Assembly (NCBI GenBank): GCA_027627225.1
Contig: CM051029.1
Location: 20,047,156 to 20,111,155, forward strand
Reading direction: 5' to 3'
Source: Congeria kusceri
Taxonomy: Eukaryota; Mollusca; Bivalvia; Myida; Dreissenidae
DNA length: 64,000 nucleotides
Notes under the pieces: model-generated
Seen by the model: the letters and a program-made list of their open reading frames with translations, nothing else
What the model was told of the DNA's origin: nothing
Databases searched by the model: none
Shown here: positions 34,563 to 47,500 of the stretch, one piece after another
How the letters are laid out: every line of letters starts with the position of its first letter
Position numbering within the stretch: position 1 is the first letter of the stretch
Position numbers and translations under genes: made by a program

Positions 34563-36251
34563 CAGTCCCAAAACTTCCGGCCGTATTTGAAACAACATGC
34601 TGAAGACATGCATTAATAATTCAGTGAAGCTCACATGCTACTTTCTGTTTTGCACGGTTTTGTTTGTTAGGAACATTTTATTTCTTCGTGTGTGTTTACA
34701 AAAGCGCTAATTTGTATCATTGTCACTGATGCAACTTGCATTCGGCTCTGCATTGTGAGGCGGTATACAGCTTACGCCTAATACAACTTACGCCTGAGCT
34801 GTATATGTTGACTATAACACAGCATACAGCTTACACCGAATACAGCTCACCCAGTTAGCTCTATACGTCAAGATACAGCATATCTCCCAATACAGGGTCA
34901 ATATTAGTCCAAAACACAATGTGCATTTATCGTTATCATTATCGTTATCAGTATATGTATCATCATTATAATTAAGAATGTTTATTTCATGCAATGCAGT
35001 GAATGCGTATAGAATACCAGTGAATGATCATTTCACTCTTGGTATATGTAACTACTTTTAACTTTGTTTTTATGTTTACTTTGTTTAAATATGTGAATAC
35101 CGTAATCGTCAGTGTAAACAACGGCCTTTTACAACAACCGAAAAAACATAATTAAATTCAAAACAAAAATAAAAAAGCGACTACGTCGCAGTTAAAGCTG
35201 CAAAAGTGATCAACCATTGTGGAATCATAATGACATCATATTTATGACGTCATAATACACAGAACTTGTAGCGCTTTTCATATCTCGCGCATTTTGTTTA
35301 TTTATCGTTCAAGAGCATAAATTAAAACGAAAATTGTTAAATACAGTGTTAGAACGTATTTTATTTCATTTGTGGTCATATAAACTAGACATTTTCACTC
35401 GTGACTGCGTCACTCGTGAAAATAATATTGTTTCTATCACCACTCATTAAATAAAATACGATCTTACATTGCATTAAACAAATATCCTCTATCACTTCCG
35501 CCATTATCAATATGTAACAACACTTATGACTTTATCTCTATAAACTACATACATATGTGAAACGTATTACATTAAATGTATTGCAGTCATTATTGTATAT
35601 TTTGTTATGTTTCTGACCCATTGTATTTACAACTTAATATGTACTTATGACACACATGGGTATCTGTTTTCTTGTCAGAATCATGCATCTGTACTATTTT
35701 TTCAGGAATTGATTCAGATTGGACGTAAATGCTTTCACTTTGTTTTATGTTGCTTACGTTTGTTTTTATACTTCACTATTTCTTTAAAGGGTGCTGTTTT
35801 GTCGCAATAAGCATCATATGACGGTAGTTTACCCTATCGCTAAATGATTTTATAGAAGGAAACTCTACCTGTCAGATAAACTTTTGCTTTATCCGACAGG
35901 CAAGGTTTATCTGACACCCTCGTGTATATTCTTTTGACGGACTACTTTTTCCAGGAAAGTAAGTGTCGTCATAAACAAGTAATTTTAAAGGTTACGAAAC
36001 GGGGCAATATTTAACAGTTCATCTATTGGTGGAAATAAGACACTAAAAATTCAATAATTACAGTTTATTATATACCTAATAATAAAAACTACATTACAAT
36101 ACATTAAATAGTAAAACATTTGTAGAGGAAAAAAATCAATAACAGTTAGCTATCGACACAATACAGGTAGTTTCGGTATAAAATAACTCGCCAAAATTCG
36201 CGTGCGCGCGTAATGACGAAATCAAATGTTTTAAGTATTAAGTTTACACAG
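34563..36251. other. Intergenic with small repeats
   Basis: Around 34760-34860 the word 'atacagcttacgcc' recurs four times in variants. At 35870-35925 a perfect 12-bp inverted repeat, tgtcagataaac/gtttatctgaca, spans about 48 bases. No gene is recognised. Confidence 0.4.
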
Positions 36252-36460
36252 TGTTGGAATTTAAAGAGAGCAATCAGATTACAATCTGTAGTGTTTCTGT
36301 ATATTTTGGATGGATTATGATGATAAGATTTATATCAAAAAGTGTATCCATGGAGCATATGGCTCGAATGGATCCTGTGAGATTAATTCCATTTCAATGT
36401 TCTATGAGCTGGTGTATTCCGAACTGGATTGTCTGTGGAGAACAGAGTTGCCTTCATAAG
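36252..36460 (+). pseudogene. V-like Ig exon, frame-shifted, stop at end
   Basis: Acceptor 'tttacacag', phase 1 frame LEFKESNQITICSVSVYF; the frame then shifts (near 36310) to YDDKIYIKKCIHGAYGSNGS, CEINSISMFYELVYSELDCL, WRTELPS. TAA is the last codon before a donor 'g|gtgtta' in phase 1. The Cys pattern (ITIC, IKKC, GSC) parallels the V-like exon at 29210. Confidence 0.45.
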
Positions 36461-37223
36461 GTGTTAGATCTAGTAAGTTGGATGCAGTCTTCGATTAGTT
36501 TACTTTTGAAAAGGAACTTTACATAAAGGGTTATTTCTTTGAGGAATAAACCGTTTCTTTGTTGGTTAATCAACGAAAGTCTATCCACAAAGAATTACCC
36601 GTTTACACTAAATGTTTCAAAAGGAATAGAAGGATTATGTTTGCACCTTTATCGATCATGCCATGTGCGGATTAACAACTCACTATGGAAGCTAGAACCT
36701 CTGTAAAACTGGACTACACGAAGTTTTTATCAATGAAAAAATAGGGTGAGTAGGGTGTATTTCATTTTTAATTTTATGCTGTGTCATTCTGGAATAATTC
36801 AGTCACACGAGTTGTGTGTATATTTTGAAAGATAATCGAAATGGTATATAATAAACATAGTGACGAAGATAAATCCTGCATATACACTTTTGGAAAGTTA
36901 AAATTGCCAGCCATTGTGGTCTTTTGTTGTTGAAAAGTTTGGCCGAAACACGGACTTGCATTTGAATAAAACATTCTTTTATCTACTGTAGTGTGTAGCA
37001 TTTTGGCATGTTGAACATATTTGAAACGAAGCATATGGCGATATATTATCTTGTTACTCTGCGTTTTGCATTGAATTGATTCGGACTATTTCGAGTGGCG
37101 GAACATCACGAATATTCCATATTACTACGCAAGGTTAGGTTCAGTAAATTTAATCAAACGTTAATAGTGTGTTTGTTATACATAAAATAAATAAATAAAA
37201 TATGGTAGGATAAATAGAATATT
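36461..37223. other. Non-coding AT-rich
   Basis: Nothing recognised. Confidence 0.35.
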
Positions 37224-37352
37224 AGGTTAGTGTCTTTGTGTATTGAAATAATCCGACTCGTCTCCGAAAGGCTTACACGGCTCTGCTAGCCACGCCGTGA
37301 AAACCTTTCTTTAACTCGTCGGATGAATTCAAGTACACTAATACACTAACCT
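37224..37352. mobile_element. Palindromic MITE-like element
   Basis: The left arm 'aggttagtgtctttgtgtat' and 'aataatccgac' match, inverted, the right arm ending 'tcggatgaattcaagtacac' and 'taatacactaacct'. It is about 129 bp, with a CpG-containing centre. Confidence 0.7.
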
Positions 37353-38633
37353 AAAATATTCTCTATATGTCTGTGCTTTGTGTGCCACAGTATAACAGTC
37401 GGCAAACCCAGCATTCCGTCAATTTAGTTATTAATTCTGGTAATTTGTGTGGCATGACATCTGACAGCATATGTGGTATGTATTGACTGACAGTTGTTGA
37501 TGGCGTACCGTAACCTCATCACATATGTGTCATTTACAATTTCAATTATTCACGGATGAACGTAAGGTTATTATATGTTTTAACGTCACTGAAGGATGTC
37601 GTTCGTGCTTTCTTTAAACAGACACGTGAGCTACTATTTGGGTTTGGTTTGTTTTAGATATGGTTGCCATTGCAATACCGGAGTAGTCGTTGACAGTTGT
37701 TTCTGCAAAAGGAATTTCGTACTGACCAGGTTTTCCAGAAACTAAAAATGCAATTATCGACATATAATATGTAGCAAGCGATTGAAAGATTTTGAAAAAT
37801 TAATGCATGTATTTGCATATTATTTGGGAAAAATGTATTACCGGCAACATAGCAGCTCCGAGCTGACGGCACAGATGCGGTTGGGTTTAGCCTATATGTA
37901 TTAATGATCAGAGTTCAATATTCATTGGAAATTACAGTTTGTTTTGACAATATCATACATTATGCAAACTCAACATGTTTGATTAATTTGACTAGGCTAA
38001 TCAGCACTACGGCACATATTTTACGGTGCTATTTACCGCACAAAAAATACATGTACATCGATCTTACATTGGTGTTTGCAGGTTCTCAGTACTGCATTTC
38101 TCTGTAAAACAAGTAAGAGCAGGTAAATTGGTTTGAACATTATGAACATCGTGCCTCAACATACTGCAAGCAAGTGAATAATGAAATGGGTATTAACACG
38201 AATAAGACCTCTCACTTACGATACATATATAGTTTAACGACAGGAAAATGCATGTATATATTAGTCTCATATCATCGTATTTAATATTAATAGTAATACA
38301 TTATAGGCACATTGTGCATACAATGAAAACGAACGACACATAGGCAAATGTAATCATATATTAGTAGCATATCCTGTAAAATAACCAAACACAGTTTTAA
38401 AAGTGTATATTTATTATTCTAACAAAGACTTGTACAATAAAATAAACTAAAACAATCAAATATCAAAGCCCACTAAATATCAATAAATATCATGTTAGTA
38501 ACTTCTATTGGCAAATAATGGGTGTGTAATGGGTTTGGAAATATGTTGCTTACATATATTTATTATTAATTTATTTCTTTTTATTTGTTTTACATTTAAA
38601 TAACAGATATGTTGTTTTTTAACAGTTCGAATC
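37353..38633. other. Non-coding AT-rich
   Basis: Nothing recognised. Confidence 0.35.
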
Positions 38634-38850
38634 TAAGAAATAAATGGTTTTGTGATCAAAGGAAATATTCAATATTTCATCTATGTCCACATGTGCCTTG
38701 TTTATACCAGAAAAAAACTATTTTTGATGAACCTGATTAAATTATGGATATGTCAGATTGCACGATTTGTAATGGTTCTGTGTGTGTCAAAATGCCTGTG
38801 TCACCAAGAACTGGATAAGGTGAATACTGTCCAGCGGATTAAGAATTGCA
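38634..38850 (+). pseudogene. Unidentified coding-like, Cys-rich fragment
   Basis: After 'tttaacag' one frame reads SNLRNKWFCDQRKYSIFHLC, PHVPCLYQKKTIFDEPD, TAA, IMDMSDCTICNGSVCVKMPV, SPRTG, TAA, GEYCPAD. Regular Cys spacing across two stops suggests a decayed exon, but I do not recognise the family and chance is possible. Confidence 0.2.
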
Positions 38851-40500
38851 TACAATACACATATACAAGCACTTCGCATGGGTTAACTACATGGTACTTA
38901 TTTAAAACATGCCGACCTGTTTTGTTATTTACTGATCTCGGTATATTGGTTAATAGTACGATGGAGAAGTGGGTCCATCACAATTATTACTAGCAATAAA
39001 TATATCGTTTGCGTTTTACAAGTAGGAGAATATTGCCGTTTTATGCGACCTGTGTTAGTATATGTATGTTATTATTGTATCAGAATAAAACACTAATTTC
39101 TCAAGAAATCCGTGTACTTGTTTAGTATAATATACCTTGTGATTTTCGCAATATTATTGCCAAAATGCACTAGTTTTGGCGGAGTTTTGTGGATAAAGGC
39201 ATTAAATTATGATTTGCTCATCAATTTATATGCTGACATAATATGTATATGTGTTGTCTCTGGTAATGAAATGTAAACAACAATCATAGTTTTTGCACGT
39301 TTTGATATTTGAATTAGTTTATTTGACATAACGGTCAATGTACGTACTGTCTAGGGCTGCTGCAAGTAAGCGAGTACGAATACTCGCCATTGCCGAGATC
39401 GTTTAATCGCGATCTTAAAGTTATATTAACCTTATGTTGATTTTCATAAATATAGTTAATTAATAACCAAAATAAACCATTTTGAGACATTATGTTGCAC
39501 TTAAATGTGTGTGCATGTCTTAGTTTTCCAATTAGCAGAATGTAAACACAAGTCATGTGACAAGTAGAGCCGCAATATCGGGAGCGTTACATTCGAAGTT
39601 ATTTTTAAACCTGCATTTCTTAGGTCACTAACAAGAAATAACGTACGTTACGCTCATGTTTGCCAAAATATGCTCTGGTGCTCGTAAATCCCAAAACAAT
39701 TTAAAAAGATAAGACAAACATAAATGCGAAATTGCTATCAAAATAATGGCGTCATACACATGCGCAAGTACATGACGTATGGCGCAACAACAATTCCGCA
39801 AACCACCAGCAAAATGTACATCCCAAGCGTCGAAATACTTTGATATTTCAAAAAAAGGACGAGAAGAAGGCGATACATTGGTTTAATATGATATCGGTAT
39901 AAGTCTTCATGACTCATGAAAGTGTTTCCCTGTATTACACAGTGTAATACCTTATGCGAAGCTCGATCTGCGATTCGTTATCCCCGACTCGTGGATCGGA
40001 TCGGATCTGAAAATTGTGATATCCACTGTCGTGAAGAACACGTTTATATTGTATAGCTTTGTACTTCGTGTATATATTTGGCTTTTATTTTATGTTCAAA
40101 AATTAAATCATATTGCAAATTACTTTAAATAATTTATGTTTTACTTTTAACGCAAAGATTTACCACGTTTTGCGAAAGATAATAATTGTGATGTTTACAT
40201 GGTTAGTATGTGTCTCGATAGAGTATACCAGTACTTTTGTGATAATTCCCGTCTACAATAGTAAATATTGTTCTCGAGCTTAAGTTAGCGGTGTATAATC
40301 CAGTGGACTATAAAATAAATTCCTTCGTGTCGGATTTGTAAACATATATGTGTACATTAATGTATCAAATACACAATAAATATGTATTGTAAAAAAGTGT
40401 CACTATGCTCATCTTTATAGTAATGCATCAATTATTGTAGTATTTCTACAATCGTTTTTTATTGTTAATAGAGTAAACATAAGTTATTTAGATCTCGCCT
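38851..40500. other. Non-coding AT-rich up to the assembly gap
   Basis: Nothing recognised. Confidence 0.4.
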
Positions 40501-40700
40501 NNNNNNNNNNNNNNNNNNNNNNNNNNNNNNNNNNNNNNNNNNNNNNNNNNNNNNNNNNNNNNNNNNNNNNNNNNNNNNNNNNNNNNNNNNNNNNNNNNNN
40601 NNNNNNNNNNNNNNNNNNNNNNNNNNNNNNNNNNNNNNNNNNNNNNNNNNNNNNNNNNNNNNNNNNNNNNNNNNNNNNNNNNNNNNNNNNNNNNNNNNNN
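40501..40700. other. Assembly gap (200 N)
   Basis: A run of exactly 200 N, a fixed-size placeholder, so the true distance between flanks is unknown. Open frames crossing it are artefacts. Confidence 1.
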
Positions 40701-41500
40701 AGCTTCGGTCCGCAGACCACTGCGGTGACCGCAGATCAATCGCACGTTTTTCAGACAATGCATGCGTTTTGAAAGCTCATTTGGAATTTGAACTGGAATC
40801 TTGCGGAAATCGTACGGGCACAGTGCGGTCACCGCACGTCTGCCGTGCGTTTTGAATGTTAGGTATTTAATCTATGAATCTTACGATAGCCGTGCCCCGC
40901 CGTATTATTGTCTATTACTTTTAATTTTATTTTTTTGACATCCCATAGTCTTCTCAAGTTGTTCGCATGTATTTCGAAAGCAACGCAAATGAAAACATTA
41001 TTTTGTAATGCTATTTCAAGTATTGGTGCCATTATCGAATGTTATTTGACACTTAAGCTTTTATCATTAAGATAATATAGTAAACTCTTTAAATTTGCAA
41101 ATTGTTATAAAATTGACATTTAAGTAGCACACGTGAAATAAAGGGATATTATGTTAGATGACAACATCCTGACAAAAGCATGAACCTAATTTCATTTATT
41201 TATACGAAGCTAATGGCGCCGCGAGGTCACTATGTTATACATACAATGGTGACCGTATGGAGTCAGTTTGATTCTAATGGCGCCGGTACGTTTATCGCAA
41301 GCAAGCAATGCAAACAAACGCCATTGTGCTTCCGCAAAGTGCATCGTGCGTTCATGCGGTTGGTAAATTCTAAGTAAAAACCGTATGATGCTCATTGGTT
41401 GACCACACAATGACCGCACGGTGCCTGCACAATGTATGACTGACGCCCGTGCGCCGCGTAGCTAGTCGTATTGTCTGCTTCGGTCGTTGCAGCAACGTTG
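40701..41500. other. CpG-richer, repeat-like sequence beside the gap
   Basis: Words such as 'gtgcggtcaccgcacg', 'tgaccgcacggtgcc' and 'cgcccgtgcgccgcg' recur in both orientations, unlike the AT-rich surroundings. It is probably a mobile element interrupted by the gap. Confidence 0.4.
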
Positions 41501-42102
41501 CATATGAGAAAAAACGCACGCACACCGAGTGTGGCCAAGTCATATGTTTTACATAAACACTTTTGAACATACTGAAGCATCTTTTTAGTAAACTGTTCAT
41601 ACATTGTTATCAATTTCAATAAATCAAACCCTAACTGCATGTTTTCATGTTTTGATTTTACACCGATTAATTGAACACTTTACAAGTTTTTTACATATAA
41701 CATATATAACTCCAACTGTACAAGCAGTTTGGAAACCATTAATGCATATTTTACTTTGTTTTCCCTTTATTGCAGACAATTGACCATTTGACCTTTTGAC
41801 TTTACAACACAGACAAAAAAAACATTAGCCAACACTGTATTTGAAAAGGGGTCATCACTTTACAACGGACAGTTGCAATTATTTTAAACCTGCTTAAATG
41901 TGCATTTTATATCATCTTGGTCTAACAGTTATTACTAGTATGCAAATAAAAAATATATCATAGTATTGTAAATTAAATAAATCTTGAATAATACATAAAT
42001 GAAATAAAGTACCTATCCAGAAATTTCAACTAAATTACACAATTGTATGACATCAAACCTTAATACACCGTAAATAATACCCTAACATAATACAAGTTTT
42101 TT

Positions 42103-42940
42103 TGCATTATATACCCAGAGGATGACGTCACACGCCAAACCTCCGTACTTAACCGCATTATTTCGCCCCAAACGACGAAATGTGCTTACGCATGACCTAA
42201 TCCCGCTTAAGAAAGTTCTGTCATGTAATGACTTTATTGATACCATTAATCAGTCTTATATTCAGTTAATTTGATAGTTGAATATATTGCTGTTACTTAA
42301 CATAACCGTAGTTTGTGTTTAACGCCATTAAGCGAGTTTATTTTAAAAAAGCTACTTTTGCTTTCGTTTTGTGTTTCAAGGTTAGATGTCAGTAAATCCA
42401 ATTCCTATAGAGGGTCCCATTATAAAATGGCGAACTTTCAGATTTCAGATTGTGCAAACTTGGTGTCTATTTAAATATGAATCTTTCTTCATCTTCCGAA
42501 AATTGCGATAAAAAGATATGGCATGTTACTTCTACGAAAATGCGTCTCACCTGAATGCAGACACCGATAGAAACTAGGATTTCGGCATTAATATTTCCAC
42601 AAAAGCCCCATACCACAGTAAACACACCCCAACAGCTCATCTTTCAAGTTAGCCTCCAAAGAAATGCACAAAAAGGTTTCAAACACACTGAGGATATTAT
42701 AAATAACAAAAAGGCATGTCAAAAGTTGCTAAATGCTTTTCATAGCAGAAGAAAAAATGAAATCTACTAAAAGGCAATATTTTGAATGTAAAACGGCGGA
42801 AAACACATTGATTTACTAGTATCTAACCTCGATGAAATGTTAAATCAACCATTGTGAGCTATGTTCGAAAGTAGCACACACCCATAATGCTTAGAGCGTA
42901 AGTACATAGGTCTGTCAGATCGGTGTAGACAAAACGAGTT
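42103..42940. repeat. ~840-bp dispersed repeat, copy 1 of an inverted pair
   Basis: It reads as the reverse complement of 62928-63752 over its whole length. Shared words include 'gaggatgacgtcacac', 'gggtcccattataaaa' and 'aaatccaattcc', and 'cataatgcttagagcg'. No reading frame is conserved, so it is likely a non-autonomous element. Confidence 0.8.
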
Positions 42941-42946
42941 TTCTTT

Positions 42947-42961
42947 CCCCCCCCCCCCCCC
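42947..42961 (+). repeat. C15 homopolymer
   Basis: Fifteen consecutive C immediately after the end of the 42.1 kb repeat; a likely sequencing-error site. Confidence 0.95.
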
Positions 42962-44226
42962 AAACAATTTCTATAATAAATAATATATCTTATCATTTAA
43001 GTTCATGTGCGTTTAAACCTATCATAGATTATCTTACTCTGTTTTATTTTTGTGCAACTTACTGAAGTATGTTGTGGTCTACATTTGAAATTCCGTGATA
43101 ACAATATGAAGACTCACTTCAACATATCCTTTACAATAATTGAATGAAACATCATAACTGTGTGATTGTCTTCCTTATGACCCATCTGCGACATAACGCG
43201 AAGTTTAAAAACAAACTGATAAGAATGAGTATGATATTCAATTCATGGATTCCAACTTAATATGCTCTTTCTTATAATTTTTTCCCGATTCCGATTATAC
43301 GTCTTTTTTCATTGCAATTTATAAATGGTATCAATTTATTCCGCGTATTTACTAGGCTGACATAGCGATACTATTTAATGTTTTGTAGTGTAGTAGTATT
43401 GTATGCTTCTGCAGGGTTTCAGTTATTAAATATGTTGCGGGGTCTACTGCAAACAGTAAACGAATGCATTTATATACATTTATATATTTTTTTCAAATGT
43501 CAAAATATGAAATTGAAAAATTCAGCAAAAATTACAGCATAAGCATAAATCAACCTGAATATTATTTAAACAAAAGCAAATTAAATTATGCTGGGGTTGG
43601 AACCAGCACCCAAGATATATAAACTATGCTAAAAGATACATGTGTTATCAAAATATGAGCAACATTTTTAAAGTTTCACTATTTCAATATTTTGTATTCG
43701 CAAACGACAAATTGTTATGAACAAATGCCAGCTTTATGAGTGCTCTTTCAAATGTTAAGTAAATTTTGGAATGTGAAATACTGGCTGTTAATTTCTTTGT
43801 ACCAATAACGATTTAATCAATGTCTATCAATTCGTTAATTGCAGATTAATTAATTTGGCGACAGTTTTGAAAACTATAAACATTCGATTTAAAACTATTA
43901 CTGAACTCTTTATTTTTGTATTGAATATCGCAATGTCTGTATATGCCATAATAATTTGGATTTAGATATGAATATAGAAATATATGTGAAATATATGTGG
44001 GAAATTAGAATACAAGTCGTGAAATAAAGATTCATTCAAGATAATGTTCGAAAAAATGCGTTAAAACATAATTCTGATTAAAAAAATCAAAACTAATGTT
44101 CGCAAATCGACCTATAAGTTTGTTATAGTAACATAGTCTTCGAACTTATACAATATATTAATAAAAAATGAATACATAAGGGCATTTGGCCGTATGTTGT
44201 TTATCTGTGAATTGCTTATTTTCCAG
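42962..44226. other. Putative intron upstream of the receptor exons
   Basis: AT-rich. No signal peptide or V-like exon is seen here, so the receptor's 5' exons lie elsewhere or in the gap. Confidence 0.4.
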
Positions 44227-44532
44227 TTCCTCCTACTTCGTTGACCATTGATCCACAGACACCAGTTGCGTACCCTGTTTTCAATGTCACATCGACGTTC
44301 ACGTGCATCACATCAACCAGCCGTCCTCGGGCTATTATTCACTGGTTTAATGATGGAGTGAACATCACTAACCTGGCTGAATATTCCTACATTGATGACG
44401 TCGCAATAAGTAGATTGCTATACACACCGAACACGTACGCGTACAGTGGAGGAAATTTGTTTTGTATTGCAAGTTATGAGTTCAAAGCCATCAACACGGT
44501 TTTAACAACCAATAAGAGCATCAAAGTACAAT
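44227..44532 (+). CDS. Receptor exon A: Ig domain (C2-set-like)
   Basis: 102 codons after 'ttccag'. Ig core: STFTCITSTSRPRAIIHWFN (first Cys, Trp) and YSGGNLFCIASYEF (second Cys). Pro-rich start PPTSLTIDPQTP resembles the second Ig domain of nephrin- and Siglec-like proteins. Two N-glycosylation sites (NVT, NIT). Confidence 0.85.
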
Positions 44533-47500
44533 GTACGTTTTTATATTATATTTTCGTTTGATTACCATTTTGGTTTGTTCATTTTGATATAATACCACGG
44601 TAAAACGAAAATTTGAGGTAAGTGTGTACACTTATGTTTCATATACTTTTATGTCATTTATGTAATTGGTGATGTTGTACAAGTATCGCTTTTATTTTCA
44701 GAGTAATTGTGTTAATCATATGCCAATAAAGTATTTTAGTAACAGTTATCATGTCTAATTTTCAGTCCCCGTTTCCAAACCGATAGTGACTGTCAACAAC
44801 ATAAGTTTAACTAGCACGTTCAATATACGAGAAGGCAGGCTGGTTCATTTGAATTGTTCCTCTTCCGGATATCCACCTCCCTCATATCACTGGATCTACC
44901 CAGGAGGACAGTCCGTCGGTGCCCTGCTGTCGTTAAAATTCACTCGCAATAACGGAAGCATTTCGTGCAGGGTAGTGCACTTTATGTATTCATTGAATGG
45001 AACCAACAGTACACAGTCTACAGAGAAGTTGATCGCACTCGATGTAAACGCACTATGTAAGTTGTGTTTAATGTCATGATAATGAAAACGTTTATTAACT
45101 ATTGGTGCGTATGAAGACAGGCGAACAGCTCTTGTGAAAGGTACTACTATACTGTTTAATATTATAAGGGTTCCCAACCGGTAATTTATATGTTATATAT
45201 TCGCTGCCAGTTAGATATGGAAATTAATTTGATTCTTTACTTATTAATAAATATTATTGAATGATATAATGTGGTATCTGCAATTACAGATCCACCATCC
45301 ATTATACGCTTATTTAATAAGGACATCGGATTAACACCAGTTGATAGCAATATCAGAGTACTGAGAGGTGAAAACATCAGCATCGTATGTGAGAGTGACG
45401 CCAATCCGCCGGCTATGATATTTTGGAAGGGACAACAGGTCAATTCCTCTACATTGACCAGTACACCTATAAATGACACGGAGTGGACATGCAAAGCTAC
45501 AAACACTATGACTGAAGCTGACGGAACGACATCAACGGAAACTGTAACAAGGAACTTGTCCGCTACAGTATTATGTAAGCGCAATACGCATATTTTAAGA
45601 ACAAAAGTTAACAATTCTTTTATTATTAATTCATTGTATTATTATTGTATTTATATCAACTAGATGTGTTACTGGTATATTTCAAAAATATAATCGTGTG
45701 ATTTCGTACAGAAGCAAGTATCACCATCCAATCAACGGCCTCAATGCACGTTTACATTTGCAAAATATGGATGCTGCATGGCTGGTTTTGATAAGTAATC
45801 AGTCAATAACACATTTTAGTCCTAGCAAAATAGTGTACTTTTACACCAGAGTATGTGTCTTAGTGACATACATTACGTGAGCTCTCGCCTATAATTTTAG
45901 CTTAAACTTTAGCGATGGATTGTGTAAAATCCGAAGTCCACCAATCACATTCTGGCCTGTACAGGACCACAAAAATGAGATAACGCGAATTGCATTTTAA
46001 ATCTTCTGATATTTTTCAAATTGTCGTTAGAGTTTCTAAGCTTCTTTTTTAGTATGTAATATCTTATAAGAAATGAAAATACTGCTTTATTGTAGACGGT
46101 CCTGTTGTTCCTACGATCACGTATAGCATTCTACCGCACACTGACAAAAGTTGGATTGCAACAAACGAAACCATACGAGTTATAGTAGGAAGTACTGTTC
46201 GCTTGATGTGTTCAGTAGACAGTGTGCCAACTTCAATATATTCATGGGGTTCCGGACACGATGGGAACATTCGAAACATATATAATATCACGCGCACAGC
46301 GGACACAAAATATACATGCACGGTACAAAATATCATGAACACCACATTTAAAGGAAACGTTTATGGAAACAACCATTCATCAGTAATCCTGAACTTACTG
46401 TGTAAGTATTATAGCCGACTATTTTGTTTACCATTCAAAATTAAGGCATTAAATATATAGTTGTTTTTTATCAATTTATTAGCCAATTATTATTACCTTT
46501 TAGATGGTCCTGAGAATATAGAAGCAAAATTCAACAACATCAAACAGATAGACCAACTACTTAAAGTTGTCAAAGGCTGGTCGTTCACAATAGCATGTTT
46601 TGCAAGCAGTAATCCGGTTCCTAGTTTTTCTTGGTATGGCCCTGCAGCTCAACAAGGAAATATCCTGTCTGTTACCAATGCGAGCACTGACATGGACGGG
46701 AATTTAACATGCAACGCAGTTAACACCATGGTAGATAGCGTGGGATACAGAGTAAACGAGACAGCGCACCTAACAATTACCCTTGATGTATTATGTAAGT
46801 AATGTTGGCCAAAATAGACCTTATGTATACATGTAAAGGGATTGCAATGTAAGTAATGTTAGCCAATATTGACTTTGTTTGTACAGAGATTCGTTTATTT
46901 TAATATTACACTTTTTCTAGATTTTGAATATGAATGCCCATTATTGATTTCCTTCTTGCGATTGTATTACATTCGAAAATGCATAACATAAAAATGGTTT
47001 CCATAAATAACTGCATGTATACATATACATTAATTGCATAGTTTTAAATATGTATGATACGATTAATTGATGCTACAGACCCCCGGCTATTCAAGGTTTG
47101 CAGAACCAAAGCGATCTACTCAACACGTCTTTAACAGTTACATGTACCTTAACAAATGTTGGTAATCCACCAGCCTCAACCTTTACATGGATAAGGAAAG
47201 ACACGAGTACAGTGGTGGGTACAGGACAAACACTAACAATAAACAACACTGGATTGACCGATGAAGGGGAATACCAATGTAATGCATCAAACATAATGCA
47301 GCCTATTGGAAATAAGGTTGTGTACGGATTTAGTCAATCGACATTCTTTATAAATGTTGAATGTAAGTTAAATAATTACTACGTTATTATTTAACTAATG
47401 TTTTTAGTTTCATTTGAAAATTATATGGAAATAACATTCATTCTGTTGGCATCACACATATAAAGTTGTTTAATTATCAAGACAAATACGTATCTGAGTT

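Noticed and set aside
40465..40832. Minus-strand frames across the N run
   Set aside because: Open only because the gap contains no called bases.
43590..43650. tRNA-like T-arm ('ggttccaacccc' on minus)
   Set aside because: No acceptable A-box at the right distance and no cloverleaf; at most a SINE remnant.
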